This document shows positions 43,978-56,862 of a DNA stretch of 64,000 nt, one piece after another. The position numbers and the translations under genes are program-made. This DNA is from Chlamydoabsidia padenii (Eukaryota; Mucoromycota; Mucoromycetes; Mucorales; Cunninghamellaceae): contig JAIWND010000008.1 of NCBI GenBank assembly GCA_025330725.1, positions 1-64,000 on the forward strand. Direction: 5' to 3'. Positions within the stretch are counted from its first letter, which is position 1, and each line of letters starts with the position of its first letter. The notes below the pieces were generated by a model. That model worked only from the letters and a program-made list of their open reading frames with translations. It was not told the origin of the DNA and made no database searches.

Positions 43978-46900
43978 ATGACTGATCCTACCACAGTTCG
44001 TGCTGATTCTCTTCATCCTCAACACCTTGGGTTCGGAAAAGACTTGAAAACACAGGTAACATATAATGACTTTGGCTCCATAAACCTACTAATACAACTT
44101 TTTTGTTTAATCAATTAGAAATTATATCATACACCAGCAAAGAAACCAATAAAACGGATATCCTTGATCTTATCACCGACAAAGAGTGTAAGTGAACTCA
44201 CCCTCACTCATATGCACCCAACTCATTACCATATATTTATTCTAGATCGTTAAAAAAGTACACAGACTATCATCCACAAAACCCAGCTCTATCCCTGAAT
44301 CAGTCCCTTTTCCACCTCGGAATCAACATAATAAAGGTAAGATCTCTTGTATTGTAAAACTGGTATTGACTTGGACTGATCTCAACATTCTATTTATTTG
44401 TAGATGTATCTTTTATGAACGATACAGAGCATAGTCATATACTCCACGAACAATCGAACACCAAGGTAATAATAAGAACAGGTATTATGGAGATGGGTGA
44501 ATGGATGCCCGTGTGTTGTGACATGAAGCTGGGATACTTAGTCTTTTTTTTTTTTTTTTTGTTTGTTGTCAAATTAGATCAAGAACAACTATATTTTAGA
44601 ATCTGCCAACAATAACGTCAACATGGAAAGAAAGGATCAAGGTAAAAACGGGGATAACACCAGGAATAATGGTGGCATCGGCAATAGCAACAATAAGGGG
44701 TGGAATGGAATAACTAGCAGCAGCAATCATGGCGACAAAGGGAGCGATAATACCGACGACAATGACGACGACTATACCTCAGATCTACGATCAACCCTAT
44801 CATCAAACCAGCAACGCGAATCACGAATGACATTGGAAGGACGATCACTACAAGGGTTATTACAACAAGGGCGGCCGAGGCTTTTACACGAAATTTATCA
44901 GCACATTGGCCACCAAGACACCTTTCAATCCTTTTTGGAACTCCTCGACATGTATGATACCCAACTTATCGATCATCTGGAACTAGTACAACGATTGAAT
45001 CCATTCCTTGGCCGCAACAAATATCTACTGGAAAGATTTAAACAGGGGATTATGGAAGATCGGATGGGTGATGACGATCAATTGATGCAACTTTACGATT
45101 CTTCAGTACAGGCTCCTTTTATGACAAAGCACAATAACAACAACAGTGACACTGATTCTGTCTCTGCTATATCAGTATTGTCATCCACATCTATCACCTC
45201 TTCACATCATGCAACAAATCGAAATAAGGATAACAACACAAGTTACCGGTGGATTCCAAAAGGGGTAAGTGGGAACAATATGCACTTGTTCATGGTTACT
45301 CACGAAATCCCCGCTCCCCCCCCTTTTTTTTGATCTAGCTAAGGAATGAAAACTGCTCTGGAAGGGACAATACTTGCTGGGAAGTCTTGAACGATCAATA
45401 TGTCTCTCACCCAACTTGGGCCAGCGAAGATAATGGGTTTTTATCATCTAATAAAAGCAAAGCAGAAGAAAAACTACACCAAGTAGAAGACGAAAGGTAA
45501 AGAATAGTATGACAATGATTCTCATTTGCCATAATACTAATAACACTCTTCTTCATCATAGATATGCACTGGATATTGAAATCAGCACAAACTCGGATGT
45601 CTTGGCTTTGATGGAAGGATACCTAAAACAAATATTGGATATGTCGATTGATCAACAACGAAAGGTGAAACTATGTCCAGAAAATGATGGTTACTCTTCT
45701 TTTGGATACACTCAAGTCATCAAAAAGGTGTATCATACTCACGAAAAACAAGACGAAATCCTCACATCACTCCTATCTTCTCCTGCCACAGTTTTACCTG
45801 GATTTATCAAACTGATGAAACAAAGAGATGCCGATTTACGAAAGCAAAAGGTAATAAAAGGCGGCATGAAAAGTAAGTTTTTACTGACCACACTCCATCT
45901 GATATTTTAGCAAGAAAAACAGCTTGTATGGAATGACACTGTGGCCAAAAACTATTACAAGTTTCTGGACTACCAATGGGAAAATAACAAGGCAGAAGGA
46001 CGGAAGCCCATCAGCACACAACAACTGATCACTGAAATCGACACGCTTTGGCACGAACAACAACTTCAGTTGGTCCTCCAACAACAACAAGAACGATCAC
46101 AGCGACTATTGACCTCGAGCAATCCACCACCACGATTACGCCCGTTACTATCACTACCACCACCTCAACTCGTTTATGATTTTCGGGATTCATCTATCAT
46201 CAACGATATATGTGATCTTTTACGAACCTCCTCCAGCGAACAGTACAGCATACGGGATACAACAGCCATACGGAGATTTATAGACGAATATATACCACCA
46301 CTTTTTGGCATCTTGTTAAGACCAACTGAACTCAACGACAGCTCATCCAGCAAGACAAAGGCACCAATCAAAACTCGATCACAGCAGCAACGACAAGGTC
46401 ATCATTATCAACCCAAACAGCGAACTAAATATCGTCCTCCGTCGGCATGTCTGGCTACTTTGGAATCCCGATTGTTTATTGGAGATGCGCATTGGTATTG
46501 TATGATCCGCTACTTTCAGGTAATATATTCCACCTTTTTAACACATAATGTATTTAATACTCACTTTTTTTTATTTATTTTTTTATAGATGATATATGAA
46601 TCATTGTCTCGTATTAAATCTATAGATGAATCATATAGAGTATCACCGCACGAAACGAAACGAAAATATGCTGCTCTGGTTGATCTATACAAGGAATCAT
46701 ATCTGTTAGGTTTTGGTAAGCAAAAGAAAGAAAAGAAGAATATGTTATTGTACTAACTTTGTAGATTTTAGTCGAAATTGATCTCACTCAGGGTTATTAT
46801 TATACTGCTCTACAAATCATTCAATACTTCCTCAATGGGAAACTAGACCAACATGGACTTGAAGACGGAATTCGATATCTCTTTGGTGTCCAAGCCTATG

Positions 46901-47565
46901 TAGCCTTCAATATTGGAAACAAATTCGGCTCTTTGATGCAGCAGGTGCATCATATTACAACGGATCCCAATCTAAAAGACCTATTTAACTTGTTTCAGAC
47001 ATATCAACCCTATCGACCCAAGGCGATTGAATCCATCATTCAGTATAGGTCTGAAGCCAACATTGTTCTTGGATTGGCGGAAAAGAAATTCATGATGATT
47101 GTGGTAAGTAGATAGATACATGTGAATAACCTTGTATGGATATCAATATTGTCTTTTTATATCAGGATGGTAGGACAGGAACACTTTGCCTTCAAATCAT
47201 TGGTGATCATGAAATGTTGATACCCGAACATATCAAAGATTATTTGGCATACATTGAATCCTATCGCAACCGTAAAAGAAAAACAGTAGGTGTCAAAAGG
47301 AAAAATATGGGCAAGGTCTTCCTCAACAGGTAACTAACAACAGCAACAACAAAAGAGATCAAATACTGATATTTTTATTAACAATCCAACTCTCTCTCTC
47401 TTTCTTTAATATGATGGTAATTTTAGAAACCTTGAAAAAGAAAACAAGAGAGCTATCAGCAATGTTTACTTACATCAAGGACTAAACTACGAAGTCTGTC
47501 AGGAAACATACCATCTGGGCTTTGTGGAAGGAACCGAAGACTTGTATGCAAGGCAAACCATTTGA
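43978..47565 (+). CDS. SIN3: SIN3-like transcriptional corepressor with a single PAH
   Basis: Scaffold of the Rpd3-type histone deacetylase complex. Twelve exons sum to 2805 nt, exactly 934 aa (first exon 43978-44055; the large ones are 44578-45264, 45911-46519 and 46772-47103). One paired amphipathic helix is visible at about residues 200-260 ([37 protein letters not shown]). The HDAC-interaction region is clear: YRWIPKG then [25 protein letters not shown] and [19 protein letters not shown]. The C-terminal SIN3 domain has [20 protein letters not shown]. Only one PAH is found where typical SIN3 has three or four, and the N-terminal 200 residues are low-complexity. It may be a short paralogue rather than the main SIN3. 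Confidence 0.85.
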
Positions 47566-48175
47566 TCTTCCGACTAACCGGAAAAAAAAACAATTCATAG
47601 TAATAGCTTATAGAACAAACATCCTGATTTTTTTTAATAATAAAAACACTTTTGTAGTATATAGTTAATTTATTTATGATTGATGTGGGGGGGGGACTGT
47701 CTTGGTATGGCCTTTATCAAGTAGTAGTAGGGTGATGTGACATGCATTATGATAATCAGTGGGACAAATGAAGACGATGGCACGTAAAGATGCCAAATCA
47801 AAGAGGTTTATATATTATATTGTTTTTATTTATTATTGTAATTGTACTTGTACTTGTTAATTAATGATATATATATAAAGAGAATGGGATATATTTATAT
47901 ATTTATACATATGTAAAGAGAGATAGAGTTATATACGATGCTATGACTAGTAAGGGGAAAGTGGGGGCAGGTACATTGTCGAATGATCAGGGTATTGACA
48001 AAATGTTAGAGCCTTGTTGAGTTTTCCGCCGTTTCTTCCCACTTGTAGATGGTTGATTATCGGACAATATGTCGTTCTTCAAAGGTGTCATTTGTTCCCT
48101 ATTGTTGTTCGTCAAAGGGCGTATAAAGCAAGGTTAAAGATAATAGTTCATGTTTAAAGCATCAGACTGTGTTAG
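47566..48175. other. 3' intergenic between SIN3-like and SDS3-like genes
   Basis: Contains G9 at about 47687. On the minus strand, a possible extra SDS3-like exon (48000-48108) follows an acceptor AATAG and encodes GKKRRKTQQGSN-like sequence; phase with the preceding exon could not be reconciled, so it is not included in the gene model. Confidence 0.4.
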
Positions 48176-49107
48176 TTATATATAAAAATAAAGGATATTG
48201 ATCACAGTAGGTTGGGCAGGAGTAATCCGCGCCGATTCGACCCAATGTGCACCTATAAACATCATGTCAGTCAATTGATTTCCCTCCATGATAAACCATA
48301 CTTACTTTGACAATCTTGCAAATATCGTTCGTATTCCAATATATCCATCTTCTTTTTCAGATCCAATATCAATGCTTTTCGAGTCGATAATTTGTTTACC
48401 TGTGCAGATATATAAAAAGTTTCAGAGTCATTCATGCATTTCCGCCCCCCCCTTTTTTTTTTATTACTACCTGAAATTGATCATCAGTCAGTTTCCTTTC
48501 AACATTGTATTGTTCTACCAGAGTAAATCGTGCTAGTTCTCGGCGATGTTCTGCTATTACATATTGTTCTTGTCGTTTCAGTTCGATGGAATCAAGTAAG
48601 GCTTTGTAATCGGGATGTGAATGGTTATTGATGATAGTTTCCAGTTTGCATAACTCTATCATTCTATAAATAATAATAAAAAGTGTTTAAACGACGAGTC
48701 CTGTATGGGTTTACTTTGACTTACTTTTCTTTAATCACCCTTGCTTTGTATTGTCTTTTCGATTCCTTTTTGGCCTTGGTATCAGAATCACTTGTAGTCT
48801 TGTCGTCGGAAGAAGGTGTTTGGTTCAAGTTGGTGTCAGTCTTGATGCTCGAGGTGTTTATTGTATCCCCTGTGGTTTGTGGTATCGGTTTATCCTTTGA
48901 TGAATCCACTATACCGCCTGTAACTAGCAATACACAAACATACAAAAAGAAAAAGATCAGTATTGTTTACAACTGAACATTATACTTGCCAGTTTTCCGT
49001 TTTGTATAGACATCGGTAGAAGTGGCTGTTGAAGACGACAATATGGGAGTCTGTGAGGAGGTACTGGTGATTTTACTGGATCGACTCCCAGACCTGGTTA
49101 TTGGCAT
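48176..49107 (-). CDS. SDS3: SDS3/BRMS1-like subunit of histone deacetylase complex
   Basis: Five exons (48990-49107, 48725-48923, 48471-48663, 48306-48399, 48176-48252) give 226 aa. The N-terminus is Ser/Thr-rich. The centre has the Sds3 pattern: a short helix (MIELCKLETIINNHSHPDYK) leading to a long charged coiled coil (LLDSIELKRQEQYVIAEHRR, LVEQYNVERKLTDDQFQ, ILDLKKKMDILEYERYLQD). In yeast Sds3 holds Sin3 and Rpd3 together. Intron 1 uses a GC donor (CTG|GCAAGT) and still joins T-V-T-G-G in frame. The last exon is uncertain, and an alternative 3' exon at 48000-48108 is possible. It converges on the SIN3-like gene, which supports the assignment. The family call is moderate. Confidence 0.7.
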
Positions 49108-50214
49108 GACAAAAGAGCGAGTAGATGGATGGCGATTGTGAAGAAAGCGCGGAAAGAGAAAAGGGTCAGGGATTTTCCAAAAAAAAAAAAAAAAAAAAAA
49201 ATAGAAACGGGAGATTATCGGACATTAAAATCTCTCTACTGGTTGTAGTCCTGAAGTATCAAACGATCACATAGGGTTCTCTCTTTTTTTTTTAAAATAA
49301 ATAAATAAATAAATAAATAACAAAAGTACCTATCGAGATGAATGGAAATGTCATCATGTCTTCATGAGATGTAAATAGGAAAAGGGTGTACTGTAAACTT
49401 TAATGTGATGATTTCATCGAGACGAATGACCAAGATCTGTCCCACAGAAAATAGTCATGACCTTGATCGAAATATGTCTCTTGCCAAAAACATTTTACTA
49501 TTATCGAGAACTCTTTGAAGAATGATCGTGCATGGTGCCTCATGCAAAAACGGCATGTCACACACACAAGAGCCAATATTTTAAATCCCGCTATTGACCC
49601 CTTATACATCGCTCGGAAGATTCTTTTTTGTATTTGGTTTCTGGCACAATCTCTTTGAATCCGAAAACGGGTTTTCCTATTATCTTACATAATGGAAGCC
49701 AATAAGAGACCATTGATGGATGACACGGGATTACAGGTAATGGCCAAAAAAAAAAAAAATGCAAGTGGACATGGTCATCATCTCCTTTTGTAGACAACAA
49801 CGAAAAGACATTGTTTAGCTCAAGAAACAGCCTCTGTCACTATCAATTCAGAAACCATGGACTGGCAATCATGTGAGGTAGAGACCGCCGATGATGATCT
49901 AAGGGGATCATTGGAAAGAGGTTGGAGCTTACTCTTTTACGACTGGGAGCCCTGAGCGAGCGGGGTTTGAACATCACCTTTTGTTTCCCCAACATGGCAT
50001 GAATGAATCCATTTTCAAACAAAAAGACCATTATTCCTACAAGCCTATCCCAATTCATTATTATTGTTATAAAGTCCCAATCCTACACTATACCAAGTTT
50101 ATTTATAGATACAATTGACAAATTTTAACTAAGCTACATGATCTACAATACTAAAAGGGACGGGAAAGAGAGAGAGAGAGAGATAAATGACACACCATGA
50201 TCAGTTCGGACCAT
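49108..50214. other. Intergenic, 1.1 kb
   Basis: No gene assigned. It holds an A tract of about 23 (49180-49201), six ATAA units at 49297-49320, and a good AAATCCCGC copy at 49577-49591 not close to a recognised start. Short minus-strand frames at 49591-50058 show no family or splice support. Confidence 0.5.
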
Positions 50215-51469
50215 TTAGTTCTTCTTTTGTTTTCCTTCAAATCGGAGGGGAGTTTGGATACCCACTAACCAGGTGATACCGGTACCAGCAATAAAGACAA
50301 AGAGGAAGACGATGGCAATACCCATAAAGATGGCAGGAGAGAATAATTGGTATTTGGCAAAGATGGGAAGCTTGACGGCAGGTTTTTCACTGGGAGCACG
50401 GCGAGCGAGCACAGATCGTTTCTAAAAAAGAAAAAGACAACAGATTTAAAGTGAGTAAGTATATAAACATAGGGATGTTAACACTTACAGGTTCTTTGGG
50501 TGCACTGGAGGTATAAATAATTACATAGTCATCACTAGATTGTTCTTCAATGGTTGCAAGTAAGTTTTCAAATTGGTTATCTAGTTGAATAAAAAGTTCG
50601 ATTAGTTTCCCAGTAAGCCTTTTTATCATTGTATTCCTCCCCCTCCCAACTTACCATTTTCCAGGGCATTTTCGGGTAAAGTCACTGCAACAATCTTGGT
50701 ATCAATTTTTTTAGTAATGTCTATATATAAAAGAATCATCGTTTGTTAGATCTCTATAAAACAAGTGTATTTGTTGTATTTACCATCCAAATTGACACGC
50801 GTGATGTCACTGTCACATTGAGTTGCAATAGATTTGGCCAAACTATCTACATCAATACCATCAGCGACATAATCAAAGTGTGCATAAGAAGAGGCCTCTT
50901 GGACATGTTTCTAAAATGAGAGAGAGAGAGTGAGTGAGTGAGTACACGTTGATTCAACCGGTATATATCGATAACTTCAATCCTTCTCTCTCTCTTTTTT
51001 TTTTTTAACAGTATAACTAGTGTTACTTACCTTCACATTCGTCAGAGAAGCCAAGTCGGACCGATGGAGCTATCATGTAAACAATAAAAAGCAAGTTAGA
51101 TAGTAACAAAGGTATCAGATAAGTTACTTACCCCAGGTTGGTCGACAATGGCAATAGTTTTACTATTACAAATATCAGAGGACAAGGTATTCATAACCGC
51201 AGTAGGAGCATCCGCGTTCTTCAAGATGAGTTGGCCATTGTTGGAAGTAGTCAGGTAACTATCAAAAAGTAGTGAGTGGGATGGTTTGAAGGAGTAACAA
51301 ACACGTTTTATCATTGTTTGTGTGTTTTTTTGTTGTTGTTGTTTCCCTTTTTCATCCAGTTTCTATTTTACCTGTCTTTTGAGGACCACAAGATGCATGG
51401 TACAGTGCTTTCAAAAGCCAAAGCAGCTGATACTAAAGAAGTCAAGATGGTAGCCGTGGTAAGTTTCAT
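50215..51469 (-). CDS. BIG1/VOA1/Ac45-like V-ATPase accessory membrane protein
   Basis: Type I ER membrane protein of the Big1 / ATP6AP1 group, involved in V-ATPase assembly and cell-wall glucan synthesis. Seven exons (51372-51469, 51132-51258, 51031-51069, 50784-50910, 50655-50720, 50489-50580, 50215-50421) give 251 aa. A signal peptide (MKLTTATILTSLVSAALA) leads into a lumenal domain (SSKDRSYLTTS). One C-terminal transmembrane helix (SPAIFMGIAIVFLFVFIAG, TGITWLVGIQTPL) is followed by a short cytosolic tail. The last five residues KQKKN fit a KxKxx COPI retrieval signal. The lumenal part is shorter than in animal Ac45. The family call rests mainly on the C-terminal helix pattern. It is divergent from PHB1 with 266 bp between starts. 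Confidence 0.72.
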
Positions 51470-51735
51470 GATGGAAGTGAGAAAGAAATGTTTAGTCAAA
51501 AAAAAAAAAAAGAGAAGGGGAAAGAAATACGAGACACTGCCCCTCCGCTGTTTCAAAAATGAAAAATGCGCCAGAAATTCAAATCGGATACTGATTGGCC
51601 AATTTAATATCAGAGGGGGGGAGAGGTTACCGGTCGGGGGTGGCTGGGGCTTGTTGTTTTCTCTCGATCCTGTCAATTCTTTTCTATTTTTGCTCTTGTC
51701 TTTTTTTTTTTTTTTTTTGTACACATTATATAACA

Positions 51736-52773
51736 ATGGCTGCTGCTCTTCAAGTTATTGCAAAGTGGGCTATTCCCATTGGTCTTGCTGCTGGAGGTAT
51801 CCAATCTGCAATGTATGACGGTAAGTTTCTCAGACCATCATTAATCTTCAACCACTCATACTCTCTCTCTCTCTCTCTCTCTTTTTCTAGTCCAAGGTGG
51901 TTACCGAGCCGTCATTTTCGATCGTATTCAAGGTGTCAAAACAAGCTCGATCGGTGAAGGTACTCACTTTCTAGTACCTTGGTTACAACGCGCTGTCCAA
52001 TTCGATGTACGCACCAAACCTCGTAATATTTCCACCACCACGGGGTCAAAGGATATGCAAATGGTCTCTTTGACACTCCGTGTCTTACACCGTCCTGAAA
52101 TCAAACAGCTACCCGCCATTTATCAAAACTTGGGTCTCGACTATGACGAACGTGTGTTGCCTTCTATCGGAAATGAAGTGTTGAAGTCCATTGTTGCTCA
52201 ATTCGACGCTTCCGAACTGATCACTCAACGTGAAGTAGTATCGGCCAAGATTCGTGAAGAATTATATAAACGTGCTCGGGAATTCAACATTGCTCTGGAA
52301 GACGTCTCCATCGTAAGTCATATATATATGAATGTAGGGAGGGGGGTTTACTAATCTCTTTCTCTCTTTTTGGATAGACTCACATGACCTTTGGTAAGGA
52401 ATTCACCAACGCTGTCGAACAAAAACAAATCGCCCAACAAGAAGCTGAACGTGCCAAGTTTATTGTTGAACGGGCTGAACAAGAAAAATTGGCCTCTATT
52501 ATTCGTGCTGAAGGTGATTCTCAAGCTGCCGAATTGATTTCTGCTTCTCTTGAAAAGGCCGGTGAAGGGTAAGTAGTAGGATCATATATAGATAAAAATC
52601 ACAAAGTCTCAACTTTTTGTTGTTTTGTTTTGTTTAATAGTATCATTGCCTTCCGTCGTATTGAAGCTTCCAAGGATATCGCCCAAACCTTGTCTCAATC
52701 TCGCAATGTCACTTACTTGCCTAGCGGTCGCGATGGTGGTAGCAACATGCTTTACAACCTTAACACTCAATAG
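51736..52773 (+). CDS. PHB1: Prohibitin-1
   Basis: Inner mitochondrial membrane scaffold that forms rings with prohibitin-2 and regulates the m-AAA protease and membrane organisation. Four exons (51736-51820, 51891-52312, 52378-52568, 52641-52773) give 276 aa, the standard length. N-terminal membrane anchor ([18 protein letters not shown]); SPFH domain with [54 protein letters not shown] and [14 protein letters not shown]-terminal coiled coil [20 protein letters not shown]. Every family landmark is present. (CT)n lies at the 3' end of intron 1. Confidence 0.97.
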
Positions 52774-53479
52774 TTTAGTATAGGATTCATTCACATAACC
52801 CCCTCCCTTACTTCCTCTTTATATACATATCTATCCTTGACCTTATTTTTTTGTGCCACATCCACCCTCTCTTTTTTATATATACGGATACAGTTAATCT
52901 CCACTGTTTTGAAATTTTAAATAAAAAACAAATCTACATACTTAACAGATATTATTTATCAGGCAATTGGGATCAAGTAGTCTTTAGCTTGACGTTGTGG
53001 GCCAGTCATCTGGCAAATGTCGGGGGTTGAATTGTAAATCATGCAAAAAGGATCCAGTTAAAAAAGGATTCCCGAATCGAGTGATAGTATAGTACAAGCA
53101 ATCAAAATGCTTCAAGACGCGTGATAATTTGATATATGGGATGGATCCGAAAGACTCGTGGATGATGTTTATGTACATACGCTAATGGAAAAAGTGTTTG
53201 CATTTTTTTCATGCGTTCTGGAATTGTCTAGTTACTTTGGAAACAAAGACACCATATCGGGGATCGAAAGAACAGAAAGCATTGTCAAATCACCCATCAA
53301 GTTTCACCTCCCCAAAACCAAAAAACATTTATAAGACAGTTTCCACTATATATTAATAATAAAAAATGATTATCAACCCACCCGAGTTTTTATTATCATT
53401 CAAGAAACACACACAAAAAACTATAATTAAGGTATGTACTAAACTAGTCTAATGATAACAATAAAAGGGGGAGGGGAGA
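52774..53479. other. Intergenic between convergent PHB1 and CDC24
   Basis: No gene seen. Contains AATAAA-like sequences near 52918 and GGGGGTTGAATTG at about 53024-53036, a weak match to the recurrent element. Confidence 0.5.
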
Positions 53480-56358
53480 TCAAACAATATATAAGTTGAC
53501 GGTATTATTTACACCGCGGCATTCCAATCCTATCTTTAGATCCTCGTCCGAGTGGATCGTCACCATATCATTATCTTCGTCTCGATATTTCAACACATAG
53601 GGTGCCAGTGAAGTGTTCGTCAAGTTATCGCATTTTATCTTCTTTTCAATACGTTTCACCAAATCCTTGTGTTTGATCGTCAGTGGAACCAACAGGATAT
53701 AAGTGTCGTCAGCGTGATGCAACTTGACTTTGGTCGTCGATTCCAAGGAGAGGGCAAAATCTTGTTGCTGTAAACTAGTGTCATAGTCGAAAGAATAGAG
53801 AGGACGACTGCATTCTTGATCGCCATTGCTTCTTCGTTTGTCGAATCGAGTAATATCCTGATGCTGTTGAAGAGGCATGGATGGTATGGTTGTGTCATTG
53901 TTGGGTGGGTGGATATTAGGACTGCTCTGGGATCGTAATCTATATTGAACCAAGTCACTGTCGTTGCTATTGTTGATCATCATGATTTGTGGTAGTGGTT
54001 TTTCCACCATCGTGTGTTGGGATAGCGAATTGAACGACATAGGTGTACCCGGTGTGGTGATGGATGAGGAGTACATGTCGTAATCATCGTCAAAGTAATC
54101 ATCGTGCTCTTCCATTTGATGTTCATTGAGGACATGTTGAGTCACAAGTTCGGTGGCTGGCACAGTGTGAGAAGGATCGTCCATACCTTCAAACCTAGAC
54201 AATTGACTGTTGGAGGAGACACGTAAAGCTGGCGATGGTAAGAACCCGCTAAATTGCGAGCCATTTTGTCGAGATAGAGGTGTCCAAGTGATGCCGAGAG
54301 AGGTGTCGTTTGATTGCTGCCGTGATAACGGAGTGTCGGGATAGATCCGATACCTGTTGTTATCATCCCTTATCGAGGAATTGTTGTATGTTGAAGAAGA
54401 AGAAGAATCCAATCGAGTCAAGCAATGAGATGATGGTACGGTTGATAATTGCGGGGATGATGCACAAGGCACTTGCTTTTTTATTTGCTTGATAAGACCA
54501 TTGAGCGACGATTCCCATAATTGGACTTGTTCTTGGTGTCGGCATTTGAGAATAAAGTACTCCAAACGGTATTGCTGACCAGATTGTAGACATTTTTCAG
54601 ACCAAAATATTTGTAAAAAGCAATTACCATCCTGACTAATATCGATGACTTGGACCACCCTTGACATTTGTATCCGCCCACGCACACAGAGTCTAGTAGT
54701 TGTCGAGTTGTTGGTAGGGTCGTTGGATGTTGCCGAGGTAGATGAAGAGGATGTCGATAATCCTCCATCGTTTTTCTTGTTCTTCTTTTGAGCCTTTTTC
54801 CCATTACTATCCTTGCCATTTGTTGATGATGATGATGATGATGCCGTATCCTTTTCCTTTTCTTCACGACAAATAAATAAGCATTTATCAAAGAGATAGA
54901 CAATGAGTTCCCGACCTGAATCACCACGATACACTATAAACTTGTCGTGTAGATGCAGAGTACCAAAATTATCAATGTCAGAGCCGAGCCAGTAATCCAC
55001 TTGTTCCTTCAATTCCTGTACCACGGTAAAGTTTTCCTGTTGTCGCCTGGTTTCATTCACACTGGCCGCCACTCTTTGTATTGCCTCCAGTCCAAGTTTG
55101 GTTTCGTTGTAAAAGGTCCAGTGAGAAGGTGTGGTCTTGACGAGTTCCTTCATCAAAAGAGGGTACTTGCATATTCGTTGGACAGGCTTGATAAGATAGG
55201 ATTGGAGTTCAAAAGAAGAGGACAGCAGATGGGATAGTTTTTCCAAGGCCACATGTTCCCGACACACCAACGTTTGAGCAGTTTGGAAATTGGCACAAAA
55301 GGGTTCATAGACGGCCAATTTTTGTTCTTGTTGAATAAACAGTTGACCAAATCGTTGTTCTTGAGGGGCGAGATGGCCTTGAGCTTCGACTTCCATCATA
55401 AATTTACGTTGACTGTCCACCAGATCATCGAGGTTACCAAACAATTGATGAATAGTATCAGGAGGAAGAATATCTTGTGATCGGACTTCCTCCATATAGT
55501 TCTATGTACGGAGTATAAAATAATCAGGTTAGTAAATAGATCAATCAAATATAAACCAAGAGTGGCTATTGTGGAGACTGGTATAATAGTTAAACAAAAA
55601 CAAAAAAAAAAAAAAAAAAAAAAAAAGGAGTAGATGATTAACATAAAACAAAACGACCGATATGTAACAAAAGGAGGATAATCTACATCTAAAAAAGGGA
55701 AGATAAAAAAAAAAAAAAAGAGAGAGAGTGATTTACCTGTAAAGTTTCAAGGTCTTCTACGTATTTGCGTTCAGTTTCCAAGAGTTCGGTCACAATCTTG
55801 TCTCGAGTATCCTTGGGAGCTGTTATCATATCAGAGCATTGATTAGGTATAACAATGATACCTTCATTTTCCATCATTTCAACCACCTGTTGAAGTACAT
55901 TCACCACCTATACAAATATGCACATTAAAAAAAATAAAAAGTAAACATCGAGTAGCAAACCAAAATTACATGTATTATAATAAACTACTTACCCGTACAA
56001 ATCCATTGGTATTGTCTTGAAAGACATCACCGGGAGTAAACACACGATCAAAGTTTAGTTGGTTTTTACAGGCAATAATAAAGTGATAAACATACACCTT
56101 TGGCTTGTCTTCAACAGGTGGAATAGGGTTTTCAGGTTTGAATGTGTTGAATAAGAGCCAAAGACTGATACCTTGTCGACAAAAGTACCATAATCTAGAC
56201 ATGGGTGTTGTTTCCGTCATGGTGTCAGGCATTGTCAAGTAAGTTTGTAAACAGTCAATGGTGGATAAGGCAAGTAAGACATGTCGACAAGTATGGTATA
56301 ACGAACTTTTTTGAGTTGCTCGTTTGTTGGTGAGAATGGGTGTATCGATGGTTGACAT
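53480..56358 (-). CDS. CDC24: Cdc42 guanine nucleotide exchange factor (Cdc24-like)
   Basis: Activates Cdc42 at sites of polarised growth. Three exons (55993-56358, 55737-55907, 53480-55501) give exactly 852 aa, close to yeast Cdc24. Domains in order: Cdc24-type calponin-like N-terminus (residues ~20-130; SRLWYFCRQGISLWLLFNTF); DH domain (VTELLETERKYVEDLETLQN, HLLSSSFELQSYLIKPVQRI then CKYPLLMKEL); PH domain (GTLHLHDKFIVY, ELIVYLFDKCLFICREE) interrupted by a long Ser/Lys-rich insert; a Ser/Thr/Gln-rich linker; and a C-terminal PB1 domain (TKVKLHHADDTYILLV, KYRDEDNDMVTIHSDEDL), which in yeast binds Bem1. It is divergent from PGS1, 504 bp between starts. Confidence 0.95.
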
Positions 56359-56556
56359 TGGGGTTACAACCTTTTTAGCGTATGTATGTATGTGAATGAA
56401 GTATGTAGAATAGAATATAACAAATATATAGATAGAATCCACAAATGACAGGGTATAAAGGGGGTTGGAAATAAAAGTAAAATAATGAAAAAGTAAAAGA
56501 GAAAGAGAAAGGGAAAAAAGGGGTGAGTATTTTTTTTTTTTTCTTCTCTTCTATTA

Positions 56557-56571
56557 ATTTTCAAACTCCGC
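56557..56571 (+). promoter_or_regulatory. AAACTCCGC variant upstream of CDC24
   Basis: Plus strand ATTTTCAAACTCCGC, about 199 bp upstream of the CDC24 start (minus-strand gene). Confidence 0.35.
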
Positions 56572-56766
56572 ATTTGGAAAAGCATCATAATATGAAGATA
56601 GGAGAGACGTTTGCAAGATTGATGAAAGTCAATGAGGAGGTATTTATCCAAGTTTGATAATACACATCGGTGATTTCTTGTACCTTTACTCTTTCAATCA
56701 TCAATTAAAAGAGGATCTTGAGATCTTTTGCATAAACACTGAAAGAGTCGACGGGACAAAAATTAA

Positions 56767-56779
56767 TTTCAACTACCGC
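56767..56779 (+). promoter_or_regulatory. TTTCAACTACCGC variant upstream of PGS1
   Basis: A weaker copy of the element, 84-96 bp before the PGS1 start codon at 56863. Confidence 0.3.
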
Positions 56780-56862
56780 TTATGTGGTGACTGTGCGCAC
56801 ATATAAATTAGAAAGGATCAAACACTTTCTCTTTTCCCCCACTTTATCCCTTATCATTCTTG

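Noticed and set aside
49591..50058. Short minus-strand frames of about 70 codons
   Set aside because: No splice sites linking them, no recognisable domain, interrupted by A tracts.
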